A stretch of 30,830 nucleotides of DNA from positions 1-30,830 of the forward strand of contig JBHHYS010000027.1 in assembly GCA_046757645.1 (NCBI GenBank), given 5' to 3'. Below, in pieces: positions 7,702 through 19,974 of this stretch. The DNA comes from JBHHYS01 sp046757645. Its GTDB lineage: Bacteria > Acidobacteriota > Terriglobia > Acidiferrales > 2-02-FULL-67-57. Both the position numbers and the translations under genes were made by a program. Under the pieces are notes generated by a model, which was given only the letters and a program-made list of their open reading frames with translations, was not told where the DNA came from and ran no database searches. Each line of letters starts with the position of its first letter. Within the stretch, counting starts at the first letter, position 1.

Positions 7702-8931
7702 TGGTTGTTTTGCCGTGGTAAGTTCGCCGAGGAAGCTGGTGCCGAAAGGAAGGCGGAGACCGAAGTTCTCCGCGATCGTCTGGCCGATATCGGCGAGCGA
7801 GCGGCGCACCCCGAGGTTGACCCCGCTGCGCCCGGCGGATGAGTAGGCCAGCAGGGGGACGTACTCGCGGGAGTGGTCAGTGGATGGCGTGGCCGGGTCG
7901 CAGCCGTGGTCGGCGGTGACGATCAGCAAGTCGTCCCGCCCGAGCCTCTCCACCATCTGTCCCACGCCAGCGTCGGCTTCCTCGAGCGCCCGCGCGTAGC
8001 CTTCCACGTTGTTCCGGTGGCCGTAGATCATGTCGAAGTCCACCAGGTTGGTAAAGAGGAGCCCGGCGCGGTGCTGGTCGAGCGCCGCCAAGGTCTTGAC
8101 GATTCCCTCCGCGTTGTTCTTGGTCTTGGTGTAGGCGGCCAGCCCCCGCCCGCAGTAGATGTCATGAATTTTGCCGATGCCGCAGGTGAACACCCCGGCT
8201 GCGCGCAAGCGGTCGAGCAGCGTGGGTTGGGGCGGCGGGATGGCAAAGTCGCGGCGGCGCTCCGTGCGGGTGAACCGCCCCGGCTGACCCACGAACGGCC
8301 GAGCGATGACCCGCCCCACCCGGTGGGGCGGCTGCAAGAGCTCCCGCGCCACCTGGCACATCCGGTAGAGCTCTTCCACCGGAATCACCTCTTCGTGCGC
8401 CGCCACTTGAAACACACTGTCCGCCGAGGTGTAAACGATGGGTGAGCCGGTGCGCACGTGCTCCTCGCCCAGTTCCTGGATGATTTCCGTCCCGCTGGCG
8501 GCTTTGTTGCCCAACACCCGCCGGCCGACGGCAGCCTCGAACTTCTCGATGACCTCGGGCGGGAAACCATTCGGGTAGGTGGGAAAGGGCTGTTCCAGAT
8601 AGAGCCCCGCCATCTCCCAGTGGCCCGTGGTGGTGTCTTTGCCGGGAGAGGCGGTGGCGGCCTTGCCGTAGGCCCCCGCCGGCCGCGCCGGCGCCTCCAG
8701 GTGCGCCAGCGGCTTGATGTTGGCCAGCCCCAGCCGCACCAGCGTAGGCAGCTTCAACGGGCGCGCGGCCGCCACGTGCCCCAGGGTGTCCCTGCCGGCG
8801 TCCCCGAAGGCAGCCGCGTCGGGCATCTCCCCGATGCCTACGCTGTCCAGCACAATCAGCACCACCCGCCGGAACGGTCGGCCTTTGCCGCCCGAACTCG
8901 CTATGCCCTCAGCTTCTTTTTTATGGATCAC
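7678..8931 (-). CDS. deoB: Phosphopentomutase
   Basis: DeoB interconverts (deoxy)ribose 1- and 5-phosphate in nucleoside catabolism. It belongs to the alkaline-phosphatase superfamily and needs Mn2+. The 417-residue protein has the N-terminal metal motif VVLIVLDSVGIGEMPDA, the phosphorylation loop GKDTTTGHWEMAG, the NLVDFDMIYGHRNN segment and the C-terminal metal motif TADHGCDPATPSTDHSREY. It is slightly longer than typical (about 390-407) because of a charged N-terminal extension of some 20 residues. The start is GTG at 8931; a later start within the extension is possible because no clear ribosome binding site is visible. It stands alone, convergent with the VWFA pair and divergent from uvrA. 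Confidence 0.95.
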   Translation of the reverse strand: MIHKKEAEGIASSGGKGRPFRRVVLIVLDSVGIGEMPDAAAFGDAGRDTLGHVAAARPLKLPTLVRLGLANIKPLAHLEAPARPAGAYGKAATASPGKDTTTGHWEMAGLYLEQPFPTYPNGFPPEVIEKFEAAVGRRVLGNKAASGTEIIQELGEEHVRTGSPIVYTSADSVFQVAAHEEVIPVEELYRMCQVARELLQPPHRVGRVIARPFVGQPGRFTRTERRRDFAIPPPQPTLLDRLRAAGVFTCGIGKIHDIYCGRGLAAYTKTKNNAEGIVKTLAALDQHRAGLLFTNLVDFDMIYGHRNNVEGYARALEEADAGVGQMVERLGRDDLLIVTADHGCDPATPSTDHSREYVPLLAYSSAGRSGVNLGVRRSLADIGQTIAENFGLRLPFGTSFLGELTTAKQPASEAKAV

Positions 8932-9049
8932 ACACCATACTTTATCACGAATGACCGCGGCAGGAACCCGGCTTCCCGGCGCTGACCTCCTCGCGCGCTC
9001 CCCGCAGGACCCGCCGGTTTGGCTTGAAGTGTGCTCCCGGGGTGGGCGG

Positions 9050-9078
9050 TTGCGTGCACACCAACCGGGTTCTATAAT
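9050..9078 (+). promoter_or_regulatory. uvrA: Sigma-70-type promoter of uvrA
   Basis: TTGCGT at 9050-9055 and a perfect TATAAT at 9073-9078 are separated by exactly 17 bases. Transcription would start near 9085, giving a leader of about 70 bases before the ATG at 9153. No LexA-type box was recognised. It probably drives uvrA and the coupled downstream genes. Confidence 0.65.
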
Positions 9079-9152
9079 TGGGGGTTTGGTATCGCGACGT
9101 CGAAGGCGTCTGTAGGCATGCGTTTCGGTGGCGCGACACCGACCTGGAAGCC

Positions 9153-12166
<3,014 letters not shown>

Positions 12167-12170
<4 letters not shown>

Positions 12171-13531
12171 CCATGGCGGCTACAACCGTGAGACAAGGGC
12201 TCAAGCCGGTTGGGACGGCGCTTTGCGTGGCCACTCTGCTCACCGCCTTCTCTCTCGCCGCCCAGACCTCGCCTAAGAGGCCCGACACCAAAAAAACCGC
12301 CGCAGAGCAACCAGCGGCCGTGGCGCTCTCGGGCGCCCAGCAGGCCATCGACCGCCAAGACTACGCCACCGCCGTCACCCTCCTGGAAAACTTCCTCCTC
12401 GAGCACCCTGGAGAGGTCGAGGCGCTCTTCAACCTCGCCTACGCTTACAGCCTGTTGGGACGCACCGCCGACGCCATCGATATGTATGGGCAGACGCTGG
12501 AGGTCGACCCCAAACTGTTTGCTGCTCACCTGAACCTGGGTGTGCTGCTTATCGAGGCTGAAAAGCCGACGGCGGCAGCAGCGGAACTGAAGCGCGCCTT
12601 GGAACTCGAGCCCGACAACTACCGCGCTCACTTCTCCACCGCAGTGGCGCTGGAACGGCTCGGGAAGAAGCAGGAAGCTCTGGCGCACTACCGCCGGGCG
12701 GCTGCCCTCGACCCCACCCGGACGGAGCCGCGGCGGGCGGTGCTGGAGTTGCTGCTCGAAAAAGAGGACTGGGAGGAGGCCCAGACGGCGCTCCAGGAGT
12801 TGTTGGCGCTGGAACCCCGCGACCCGGAACTGCTGCGCCTGGGCAGCGATTTGCTCCTGCGGCAGGGGAAGGACGAAAAAGCCCTTGCGGCCTACGAAGA
12901 CTATTTGGCCGTGCAGCCGGAGGACGCTGCCATCCACCTCCAGGTTGGGCGGCTCTACCGCGAGCAGGGGAAAGCCGAGGAGGCGCTGCGCCATTTCCGC
13001 GCCGCCGAGAAAAACTCCCCCTCCCCGGGCTCCGCGGACCCCACCGCTGAGTTGAGCGTGCGCGAGCAGGCTGACACGCTGGCGGCGCTGGAGCGGTGGA
13101 GCGAAGCCATCCCCCTCTATCGCCGCACGCTGGCGCGCGAGCCGGGCGACGCCGAGCTACACGCCGCGCTGGGCTACGCCTACCTCAAGGAGCGCCGCTT
13201 CGAATCGGCCATCCGCGAACTGCTGGCCACACTCAAGCTCGACCCCAAGAACGTCGAGGCCTACAATCACCTGGCCTCGGCCCTCTACCTCAGCGGCAAT
13301 CGGCCGGGCGCCATCCAGATTCTCGACCGCCGCGCCGCCCTCGCGGAAGAAACTCTCGGAACCCTGTTCTTGCGGGCCATGAGCTACGATGAACTCAAGC
13401 AATGCGCCCCGGCGATCACTTATTACGAAAAGTTCCTGGCCCTGAATCGCAGTACACAATCGGACCAGTACTTCCAAGCTACCGCACGCCTGCGGCGGTT
13501 GAAAAAAACCTGTCGGCAGCGCCGCCGCTAG
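12167..13531 (+). CDS. Exported TPR-repeat protein
   Basis: The 454-residue protein has an N-terminal signal peptide (VGTALCVATLLTAFSLAAQ) and about ten tetratricopeptide repeats from residue 55 onward, for example AIDMYGQTLEVDPKLFAAHL, ALAHYRRAAALDPTRTEPRR and AIRELLATLKLDPKNVEAYN. TPRs are protein-interaction scaffolds; the partner is unknown. Export to the periplasm or outer membrane is inferred from the signal. The ATG overlaps the uvrA stop codon (ATGA), which implies translational coupling; a second ATG two codons later is an alternative. The product has no evident link to DNA repair, so its place between uvrA and uvrC is unexplained. Confidence 0.88.
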
Positions 13532-13545
13532 GAGAGAATCAAAGC

Positions 13546-14016
13546 ATGCGGCGCGCCGCCTACATCCCCAAGGCCCTCCTGGGAGTGCTCTTGCTGGGAA
13601 GCGTCGCGGCCACTGACGACCTGGCCAAACTGCGGCAGAAACTCGCCCGGGAGACTGACCCCGCCGACCGCGCCAAGATTACGGTTAAGATTGGGCGGGA
13701 GATGCTCAAGCAGATTGCCAAAATTTACAAAGAGGGCGCCTACACCGACGCGGAACAGCTGTTGGGCGAGTACCGCGAGGCGGTGCGGGCCGCCCACCGC
13801 GATCTGGCGCAATCCGGACGCGATGCGCGCCGCAAACCGAAAGGCTTCAAAGACCTGGAAATCCACCTGCGCAAGAGCGAGCGAAAACTGGAGGATGTCA
13901 CCCGCGGGCTTCCCTACGATGTCCGGGCGCCCGTGGAAGAAGCGGTCGCCGAAATGGAAGCCATCCGCCTCAAGCTGCTGCGAGCCCTGATGACGGGGAA
14001 GGAGCAACAACCATGA
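13546..14016 (+). CDS. Small exported helical protein of unknown function
   Basis: The 156-residue protein begins with a weak signal peptide (KALLGVLLLGSVAA), then is highly charged and helical throughout, for example KLRQKLARETDPADRAKI and YTDAEQLLGEYREAV. It has no known catalytic motif. ATG at 13546 follows GGAGAG by about 10 bases and lies 14 bases after the TPR gene. The frame stays open further upstream inside the TPR gene, but only this start gives a signal sequence. Its stop overlaps the next start, so it belongs to the same transcript. I do not recognise the family. Confidence 0.8.
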   Translation: MRRAAYIPKALLGVLLLGSVAATDDLAKLRQKLARETDPADRAKITVKIGREMLKQIAKIYKEGAYTDAEQLLGEYREAVRAAHRDLAQSGRDARRKPKGFKDLEIHLRKSERKLEDVTRGLPYDVRAPVEEAVAEMEAIRLKLLRALMTGKEQQP

Positions 14017-14630
14017 GAGCCACTTGGATTCTCGTCGGGGGACTCGCCCTCGCCGGGGCGAGCGGCCCCGGCGCAGCCCAGCAGACCGAATACCTGACCG
14101 CCGCCGAAGTTCAGGAGGTGCGCGACACCCAGGAGCCCAACCAGCGGGTGAAACTCTTCCTGGGTTTTGCCGACGAGCGCCTGCTCAGGTTCAAAAAAGC
14201 CTTGGCCCCGGCCCCGGGCAGCAAGCCAACTCACCCGGACGTGCTCCAGGACTTGCTCAATAACTTCATCAACGCGGTGGATGACGCCGCCGGGACGCTG
14301 GAGTGGGCGCTGGAACGGGGCGGCGTGGACCTCCGAAAAAGTCGTGACGAGGTGGGCAAACGCGGAGAAGATTTTTTGGCTCGGCTGGCCCGCATCCAGC
14401 AGTCCTACCCGATAGCCGAAGGCGATTTGCGCTACGACTTGGACGACGCGGCCGAGGCCACCCACGACCTGCTCAAGCTCGGCAAGCGGATTCCCGACAA
14501 ACCCATTCCCCCCAAGCAACCCCGGGCAGTGGGGACTGCAACCGCCTCCGAGCGCCCGGCACCCGCGGGACGTCCCACCTTGAAGCGCAGAGAAGAAAAA
14601 GAAAAAAAGAAAGACAACAAGCCCCAGTAG
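14013..14630 (+). CDS. Exported protein of unknown function with lysine-rich tail
   Basis: The 205-residue protein starts with a signal peptide (MRATWILVGGLALAGASGPGAAQ). A helical domain follows, then a proline-rich linker (DKPIPPKQPR, ASERPAPAGRP) and a strongly basic C-terminus rich in Lys and Glu (KRREEKEKKKDNKPQ). The segment EPNQRVKLFLGFADERL recalls other small acidobacterial exported proteins, but no function is assigned. ATG at 14013 overlaps the previous stop (ATGA) and follows AAGGAG, indicating coupled translation with the preceding gene. uvrC begins about 100 bases downstream. Confidence 0.82.
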   Translation: MRATWILVGGLALAGASGPGAAQQTEYLTAAEVQEVRDTQEPNQRVKLFLGFADERLLRFKKALAPAPGSKPTHPDVLQDLLNNFINAVDDAAGTLEWALERGGVDLRKSRDEVGKRGEDFLARLARIQQSYPIAEGDLRYDLDDAAEATHDLLKLGKRIPDKPIPPKQPRAVGTATASERPAPAGRPTLKRREEKEKKKDNKPQ

Positions 14631-14731
14631 CGCAGCCGCGACCCGCTGCCGCTCCTACCCCGGCCGACCCAAAGTGCTACCATAGAGAATTGACCTGCCC
14701 GCTGGCGGCCAGGAGGCGTGGAGTCCCGCGG

Positions 14732-16540
14732 ATGGAGCTCGAAGAAAAAGTTAACCAGTTGCCCACGGCCGCGGGCGTCTACCTGTTCAAGGACGTTCGC
14801 GGGAAGGTGATCTACGTCGGAAAGGCCAAGTCGCTGCGGGCGCGCGTCCGCTCCTACTTTGCCGAGGGCAAGTGGCTCGACGCCAAGACGGGCACGCTGA
14901 TGCGGGAGACCGCCGAGGTGGAAACCCTGGTGGTGGACAACAACAAGGAGGCGCTGGCGCTCGAAAACAACCTCATCAAACAATACCGCCCTCGCTTCAA
15001 CGTGTTGCTCCGTGATGACAAAACCTATCCTTACCTCAAGTTCACCGCGGGGGAAAAATACCCGCGCATCTACGTCACCCGCCGGTTGAAGAAAGACGGC
15101 TCCCTCTATTTTGGTCCTTACTTCCCTGCCAGCCTGGCCCACCGCCTCGCCGACCTGATTCACCGCTACTTCAAGGTGCCCTCCTGCAAGGTGGACTTGA
15201 CGCGGCCCCACCCCCGCCCTTGCCTGCAGTACTACATCCAGCGCTGCCTGGGCCCATGCGTCCCCGGGCTGACCACGGACGAACGCTATGCGGAAGCCGC
15301 CCGCGACGTCCGGCTCTTCCTGGACGGCAAGCACGGCGCTCTGCTCGCCAGCCTGCACACCCGAATGCAGCAAGCGGCCGCGGAGGAGCGCTTCGAGCAA
15401 GCCGCCGCCTACCGCAACCTCATCCACACCGTGGAAGAGGTGCAGGAGAAACAGAAGCTGGCCGCGGCGGCGGGCGATGACACCGACATCCTCGGCTACC
15501 ACTACGAGGCCCCGCTGCTGGCAGCCAACCTGTTTCACGTCCGGGGCGGGCGGGTGGTGGACCGGCGGGAGTTTTTCTGGGAAGACCGGGAGGAGTTCGA
15601 GCCGCGGGAGTTTGTGGAGACGCTGCTGAAACAGGTCTACCTCGACGCCGCCTACATCCCCCACGCCATCCACGTGCCCGTGGACTTCGAGGACCGGGTG
15701 CTGCTGGAAGAAATCCTCAGCGAGCAGCGGGGCAAGCGCGTAGAAATCGTTACTCCACAACGCGGTCCCAAGCGGGCCTTGCTGGACCTGGTAATGAAGA
15801 ACGCCGCCCACAGCTTCACCCAGCGCTTCCGGGTCTTGACCCCTAGCTCGCAGGCCATCGCCGAGTCGCTCCAAGCCGCGCTCAACCTGGAGCCGGCCCC
15901 GCGGCGCATCGAGAGCTTCGACGTCTCCCATCTGCAGGGGGCGGAAACGGTGGCTTCGCTGGTGGTATGGGAGCGGGGGCGAATGAGGAAGTCGGACTAC
16001 CGCAAGTTCATCATCCGCACCGCCCCCGCCGGTGACGACTTCGCTGCCCTCAAGGAAGCCGTCGGCCGCCGCTACCGGCGCTTGCAGGAGGAGAAGAAAC
16101 CGCTGCCCGACCTCATCCTGGTGGACGGAGGCCTGGGGCAGTTGCACGCCGCTGCCGAGGCCCTGGAAGAGTTGGCCATCATCAACCAGCCGCTGGCGGC
16201 CATCGCCAAGAAGGAAGAAGTCATCTACGTTCACGGGCAGGAGGAGGAGCCCGTGGTGCTCGATCGACACTCGCCCGTGCTCCACTTGGTACAACGAATC
16301 CGCGACGAAACCCACCGCTTCGCCCTCACCTTCCACCGGCAACGCCGTGCCCGCCGCGACCTCCGTTCCGAGCTGGAGAAAATTCCCGGCGTGGGTGCGC
16401 GGACGGCACAGAAGCTGCTCACCACCTTCGGCAGCCTGGAGCGCATCCGCGAACTCCCCCCCGAGGAGCTGGCCACCGCCATCCCCCGCGCCCAAGCGGA
16501 GCGCATCGCCGAGTACTTCCGCGCCGCCAGCCGCCGCTAG
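14732..16540 (+). CDS. uvrC: Excinuclease ABC subunit C
   Basis: UvrC makes both incisions around a lesion held by UvrB. The 602-residue protein has the standard layout. The GIY-YIG nuclease comes first (GVYLFKDVRGKVIYVGKAKS) for the 3' cut. The UVR helix pair that contacts UvrB is near residues 205-235. The RNase H-like endonuclease domain starts around 396 with SFDVSHLQGAETVAS for the 5' cut, and the helix-hairpin-helix tail is near 550 (IPGVGARTAQKLLTTFGSL). ATG at 14732 fits the family N-terminus; AGGAGG lies 15 bases upstream, which is long. It follows uvrA and three exported-protein genes on the same strand and may be co-transcribed, though TGCTACCAT near 14678 could be a weak -10. Confidence 0.95.
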   Translation: MELEEKVNQLPTAAGVYLFKDVRGKVIYVGKAKSLRARVRSYFAEGKWLDAKTGTLMRETAEVETLVVDNNKEALALENNLIKQYRPRFNVLLRDDKTYPYLKFTAGEKYPRIYVTRRLKKDGSLYFGPYFPASLAHRLADLIHRYFKVPSCKVDLTRPHPRPCLQYYIQRCLGPCVPGLTTDERYAEAARDVRLFLDGKHGALLASLHTRMQQAAAEERFEQAAAYRNLIHTVEEVQEKQKLAAAAGDDTDILGYHYEAPLLAANLFHVRGGRVVDRREFFWEDREEFEPREFVETLLKQVYLDAAYIPHAIHVPVDFEDRVLLEEILSEQRGKRVEIVTPQRGPKRALLDLVMKNAAHSFTQRFRVLTPSSQAIAESLQAALNLEPAPRRIESFDVSHLQGAETVASLVVWERGRMRKSDYRKFIIRTAPAGDDFAALKEAVGRRYRRLQEEKKPLPDLILVDGGLGQLHAAAEALEELAIINQPLAAIAKKEEVIYVHGQEEEPVVLDRHSPVLHLVQRIRDETHRFALTFHRQRRARRDLRSELEKIPGVGARTAQKLLTTFGSLERIRELPPEELATAIPRAQAERIAEYFRAASRR

Positions 16541-16670
16541 CAACCGCAGTGAATCTGACGGAGCGGCTAGACCAACAATTGACCGGAAAAGAGCCGCGGG
16601 AGTACGCTACCCTCGGGTTGGCTTGGTGACAGTCAAAAATTCTGCGTGTAGTTAAAGAGGTAACTGCCCC

Positions 16671-18764
16671 ATGAACATCCGTGTAGCTATTGCCCGGAAG
16701 ATATTGTCGGGGCGGGCGGGCTTTGCGCTCAGCCTCGCTGCGTTCGTTGTCGTTTCCGCTGCACCCCTGGTCGCGGGCGACGAAGTGTTTACGCCCTATC
16801 ACGTGGCCAAGCTGCGCCAAGTGGCCGAAGCGGCCATCTCACCCAACGGGACACAGGTGGCTTACGTGCTGCGGATTCCGCGCCAGCCCGGAAAGGACAC
16901 GGACGGGCCCGCCTGGGAGGAGCTTCACCTGGTCAATGAAAACGGCGTCTCTCGACCCTTTGTCACCGGCCAGGTCAACGTAAGCAAGGTGGCGTGGACG
17001 CCCGGCGGAAAAGGAATTTCCTTCCTCGCCAAACGCAGCCAAGACGAGCACAAGACGCTCTACGTCATTCCGGTGGACGGCGGCGAAGCACGCCGAGTGC
17101 TCAGCCATGGTGCTGACGTCAAGGAATACTCGTGGAGCCCCGATGGCCGCCGGGTGGCTTTCCTGGCCGAAGAAGCGCTTCCCAAAGAGAAGAAGAAGCT
17201 CAAAGAGAAGGGCTTCAACCAGCAGGTCTACGAAGAAGAGGTGCGCCCGGTACGCGTATGGATCGCTGCGGTGGACGGTGAAGACCTCAGGCCGCGGGCG
17301 CTCGACCTCCCCGGGTCGGCCTCGGAACTCCACTGGAGCCCGGCGGGGGCGCGGCTGGCGGTGGCGCTCGCGCCCACGCCTCTGATTGACGACCACTACA
17401 TGAAACGCACGCTACACCTGGTGGACGCCGACACGGGCGAGATCGTCGCCCGCCTCGACAACCCGGGGAAGCTGGGGCAGGTCGCCTGGAGTCCGGACGG
17501 GCAGCAGCTGGCCATCATCTCCGCCGCCGACCGGAACGACCCTCGGGAGGGACGCTTAATGGTGGCTTCGGCCAGCGGCGGCGCTTTGCGCAATCTGCTC
17601 CCCGACTACCAAGGGCACGTCAGCCGCATCGCCTGGCAGGACGCCGAGACGCTGATGTTCCTGGGCGATGAAGGAGTCTGGACCACCTGCGGCGAAGTCC
17701 GCCGCGACGCCTCGGGACGCAAGACCATCATCCCCGCCGGCGGGCCGGTGCTCACTGACTTCTCCCTCGCGGGCGACGCCCCGGCAGCCGCTTTCATCGG
17801 CGAGAGACCCCGCCATCCCCGCGAGGTTTTCTTCATGAAGCACGGCGACGCCGGACCGCAGCGGTTGACCCAAAGCAATCCCTGGCTGGCAGAGATGCGC
17901 TTCGCCCCCCAGGAGGTGGTGAGCTTCACGGCCCGCGACGGGCTGCGCCTTGAAGGCATCCTCATCCGCCCCCTCAACCCAGAAGAAGGAAAACGCTACC
18001 CGCTGATTCTCAGGGTCCACGGCGGGCCCGAGGCGCATTACCGTAACGGCTGGCTCACCAGTTACACTTCGCCCGGACAGGTTGGCGCCGCCGCGGGCTT
18101 CGCCGTCTTTTATCCCAACTACCGGGGCAGCACCGGGCGCGGCGTCGCATTCTCCAAGCGGGACCAGGGAGACCCCGCCGGTAAGGAGTTCGACGACCTG
18201 GTAGACGGCGTGGATCACCTGGTGGCGCTGGGGCTGGTGGACCGCGATCGCGTGGGCATCACCGGCGGCTCTTACGGCGGCTACGCCTCTGCATGGGGCG
18301 CCACTTACTACTCCGAGCGCTTCGCCGCCAGCGTGATGTTCGTCGGCATTAGCGACCAAGTCTCCAAAATCGGCACCACCGACATCGCCAACGAGATGTA
18401 CCTGGTTCACTTTCGGCAATGGCTCTGGCAGGATTGGCAGTTCTTCCTGGAGCGCAGCCCCATCTACTACGCCCACCGCTCCCGCACCCCCACCCTAATC
18501 CTCCACGGCAAGGATGACACCCGCGTTCACCCCAGCCAGTCCATGGAGCTCTACCGCCACCTGAAGCTGCGGGGCCGCGCCCCGGTGCGCCTGGTGTTCT
18601 ATCCGGGGGAGAAGCACGGCAACCGGCGGGCCGCCCCCCGACTCGACTACAACCTCTGCCTGCTCCGCTGGATGGAGCACTACCTGAAGGGCCCTGGGGG
18701 TGACCCGCCGGCCTTCGAGCTCAACTACGAGAAAGCAAAGCCGGAGGAGTCAGCAGAGGAGTGA
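16671..18764 (+). CDS. Secreted S9-family peptidase (prolyl oligopeptidase / dipeptidyl aminopeptidase type)
   Basis: The 697-residue protein has a signal peptide (FALSLAAFVVVSAAPLVAG) and an N-terminal beta-propeller with TolB-like repeats (EYSWSPDGRRVAFLAEE, VAWSPDGQQLAIISAAD). The C-terminal alpha/beta hydrolase domain starts near residue 430. The expected catalytic triad is visible: Ser534 in GGSYGGY, Asp616 in HGKDDTRV and His649 in GEKHGNRR. It probably cleaves short peptides in the periplasm or outside the cell. ATG at 16671 follows AAAGAGGTAA. It lies 130 bases after uvrC on the same strand and probably has its own promoter. Substrate specificity cannot be read from sequence. Confidence 0.93.
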   Translation: MNIRVAIARKILSGRAGFALSLAAFVVVSAAPLVAGDEVFTPYHVAKLRQVAEAAISPNGTQVAYVLRIPRQPGKDTDGPAWEELHLVNENGVSRPFVTGQVNVSKVAWTPGGKGISFLAKRSQDEHKTLYVIPVDGGEARRVLSHGADVKEYSWSPDGRRVAFLAEEALPKEKKKLKEKGFNQQVYEEEVRPVRVWIAAVDGEDLRPRALDLPGSASELHWSPAGARLAVALAPTPLIDDHYMKRTLHLVDADTGEIVARLDNPGKLGQVAWSPDGQQLAIISAADRNDPREGRLMVASASGGALRNLLPDYQGHVSRIAWQDAETLMFLGDEGVWTTCGEVRRDASGRKTIIPAGGPVLTDFSLAGDAPAAAFIGERPRHPREVFFMKHGDAGPQRLTQSNPWLAEMRFAPQEVVSFTARDGLRLEGILIRPLNPEEGKRYPLILRVHGGPEAHYRNGWLTSYTSPGQVGAAAGFAVFYPNYRGSTGRGVAFSKRDQGDPAGKEFDDLVDGVDHLVALGLVDRDRVGITGGSYGGYASAWGATYYSERFAASVMFVGISDQVSKIGTTDIANEMYLVHFRQWLWQDWQFFLERSPIYYAHRSRTPTLILHGKDDTRVHPSQSMELYRHLKLRGRAPVRLVFYPGEKHGNRRAAPRLDYNLCLLRWMEHYLKGPGGDPPAFELNYEKAKPEESAEE

Positions 18765-19053
18765 TCCGTGCAGGCGTCTAGTGCACGGCTAGGCCAGCCG
18801 ATCCTCGCGTTCTTGCGATAAACAAGCCACGGTTGGCGACCGACGCGCTTTTGCCTCCGGCGGCGCAGGTCGGCCAGGCTGACCCCGTGGCGGCGCGCAA
18901 CCTGACGAGAAGGAAGCGTGTAGGCGCGCGTTTTCGCACAGCGAAAGAGCCGAACCGCGGGGACAAGCGGTGAGCGAGTAGGACGAACTTCCCATTGACG
19001 CTTAGGGAGGGCCGACGCACAATTTCTGCCATCTCCGGGGAGGCAAACCTTTC
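18765..19053. other. Intergenic region without a supported gene
   Basis: About 290 GC-rich bases. All minus-strand frames are open in parts. One contains LPSRQVARRHGVSLADLRRR, which looks vaguely like a DNA-binding helix pair, but it has no start, no ribosome binding site and no recognisable family. It may be a worn gene remnant. A GGGGAGG ribosome binding site at the right end belongs to the next gene. Confidence 0.5.
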
Positions 19054-19434
19054 ATGTGGAGTTGGATTCTCTTCTTGGGGGTTGTCTCTCTCTCCCTACT
19101 CATCGCCCTGCGCGCCGTCAAAGGCAGGGTGCAAGAATATCGGCAGGGCGGCCTGCTGTGGTGCGCGAACAAGATGTCCTGCTGGGGCCCTTGCTGTGAA
19201 GCCTGCCTGATCGAGTACACGCTCCGGCCAACTTGTCGTTCTCCGGAGGGCGTCCAGTATTACGAACTAACCTGCCCGCTTTGCCACACGCCCCTGGCGA
19301 GTCGAGCCTTCACCTTGCAGGCCCTCCTGGAGGCCAGGGAGCAACTGGCAATTGATTTGCGCCACCGCCCCGCCGGCCTGACCCTAGGTGCCGTGCTTTC
19401 CCCTCCCACCCACGCCCCCAAGCGCCAGACATAG
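19054..19434 (+). CDS. Small cysteine-rich membrane-anchored protein
   Basis: The 126-residue product has one N-terminal membrane segment (WILFLGVVSLSLLIALRAV), then a short domain with nine cysteines. They are arranged as WCANKMSCWGPCCEAC, then a lone Cys in RPTC, then TCPLCHTPL. The CxxC pairs could bind zinc or an iron-sulfur cluster. The C-terminal 45 residues are proline- and alanine-rich. The start is supported by GGGGAGG 11 bases upstream of the ATG. I do not recognise the family. It stands alone between the S9 peptidase and the decaying exosortase region; no neighbour suggests a role. Confidence 0.6.
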   Translation: MWSWILFLGVVSLSLLIALRAVKGRVQEYRQGGLLWCANKMSCWGPCCEACLIEYTLRPTCRSPEGVQYYELTCPLCHTPLASRAFTLQALLEAREQLAIDLRHRPAGLTLGAVLSPPTHAPKRQT

Positions 19435-19486
19435 GGACCGCTTCCTTCCCCTCCGCAGCTCCCTCTATCTTCTAATAAGTCGGCAC

Positions 19487-19515
19487 CTTCCCCGCATTTA
19501 GGGGGGAGTTCGTTT
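19487..19515 (+). terminator. Possible rho-independent terminator
   Basis: CTTCCCC, loop GCATTTA, then GGGG(GG)AG can pair as a 7-bp stem with one wobble, followed by TTCGTTTTGT. It lies about 50 bases after the cysteine-rich protein gene and would end its transcript. Confidence 0.35.
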
Positions 19516-19559
19516 TGTAATTTCAGCCTGGTGCGACCACTAGTCCTTGACTCTCGCGG

Positions 19560-19915
19560 TTAGGTCTGACCATCGACCACGACCGGTGCCGGAACCGCGT
19601 CTCCGAGCCGCATCCGCTGCAGGCGCTCGAGTTCATTCAAGGCTCCTTCCGCAGGCTGAGACACTTCGCCAAGCCGATGTAGCCGGCGGGACTCTCAGGC
19701 GCCAACCGGATGGCTTCGCGAAGATCCGCGACGGCATTCCGGAGTTGAACCATGACTTCCTGGTATCGTCCCTCCTGGTAATACCGCTCGCCGCTCTCCA
19801 GGGACTCGGCTTTTTTCCGTTCGGGGTGAACTGTGCAGGCGGCACTCACAGCGAGCAACACCACCAGCAAGACCCACGATTTCAACAACTTCACCAATCG
19901 CACACAAACCTCCAC
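19560..19915 (-). pseudogene. Degenerate PrsT-like TPR lipoprotein remnant
   Basis: A minus-strand frame from a GTG near 19915 encodes a lipoprotein signal (SWVLLVVLLAVSAAC), then RKKAESLESGERYYQEGRYQ. This matches the start of the intact PrsT-like protein at 26162-28441 (AKARFWESGQKYLQEQKY). It continues as a shortened TPR stretch (ADLREAIRLAPESPAGYIGL) and stops at 19637. The next frame carries on in coding style with SQPAEGALNELERLQRMRLG to TAA at 19560, implying a frameshift near 19675. The full family is several hundred residues, so most of the repeats have been lost. The alternative is an 92-residue functional fragment, which seems less likely. Confidence 0.6.
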
Positions 19916-19974
19916 CGCTCGGTTCGAACCCGGTATAGGAGGGCCCTGGAGGTGTGCAGCCTAGGGGGAAAGCA

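Noticed and set aside
14432..16543. A 703-codon open frame antisense to uvrC
   Set aside because: It lies opposite a clear uvrC, has no family motif and is explained by high GC at third codon positions. The same holds for the long antisense frames over pyrG (1705-3597), uvrA (9936-11153) and the S9 peptidase (17556-18476).
18778..19032. Minus-strand open frames in the gap after the S9 peptidase
   Set aside because: They lack a ribosome binding site and a recognisable family, and three overlapping frames are open at once, as expected of GC-rich non-coding DNA.
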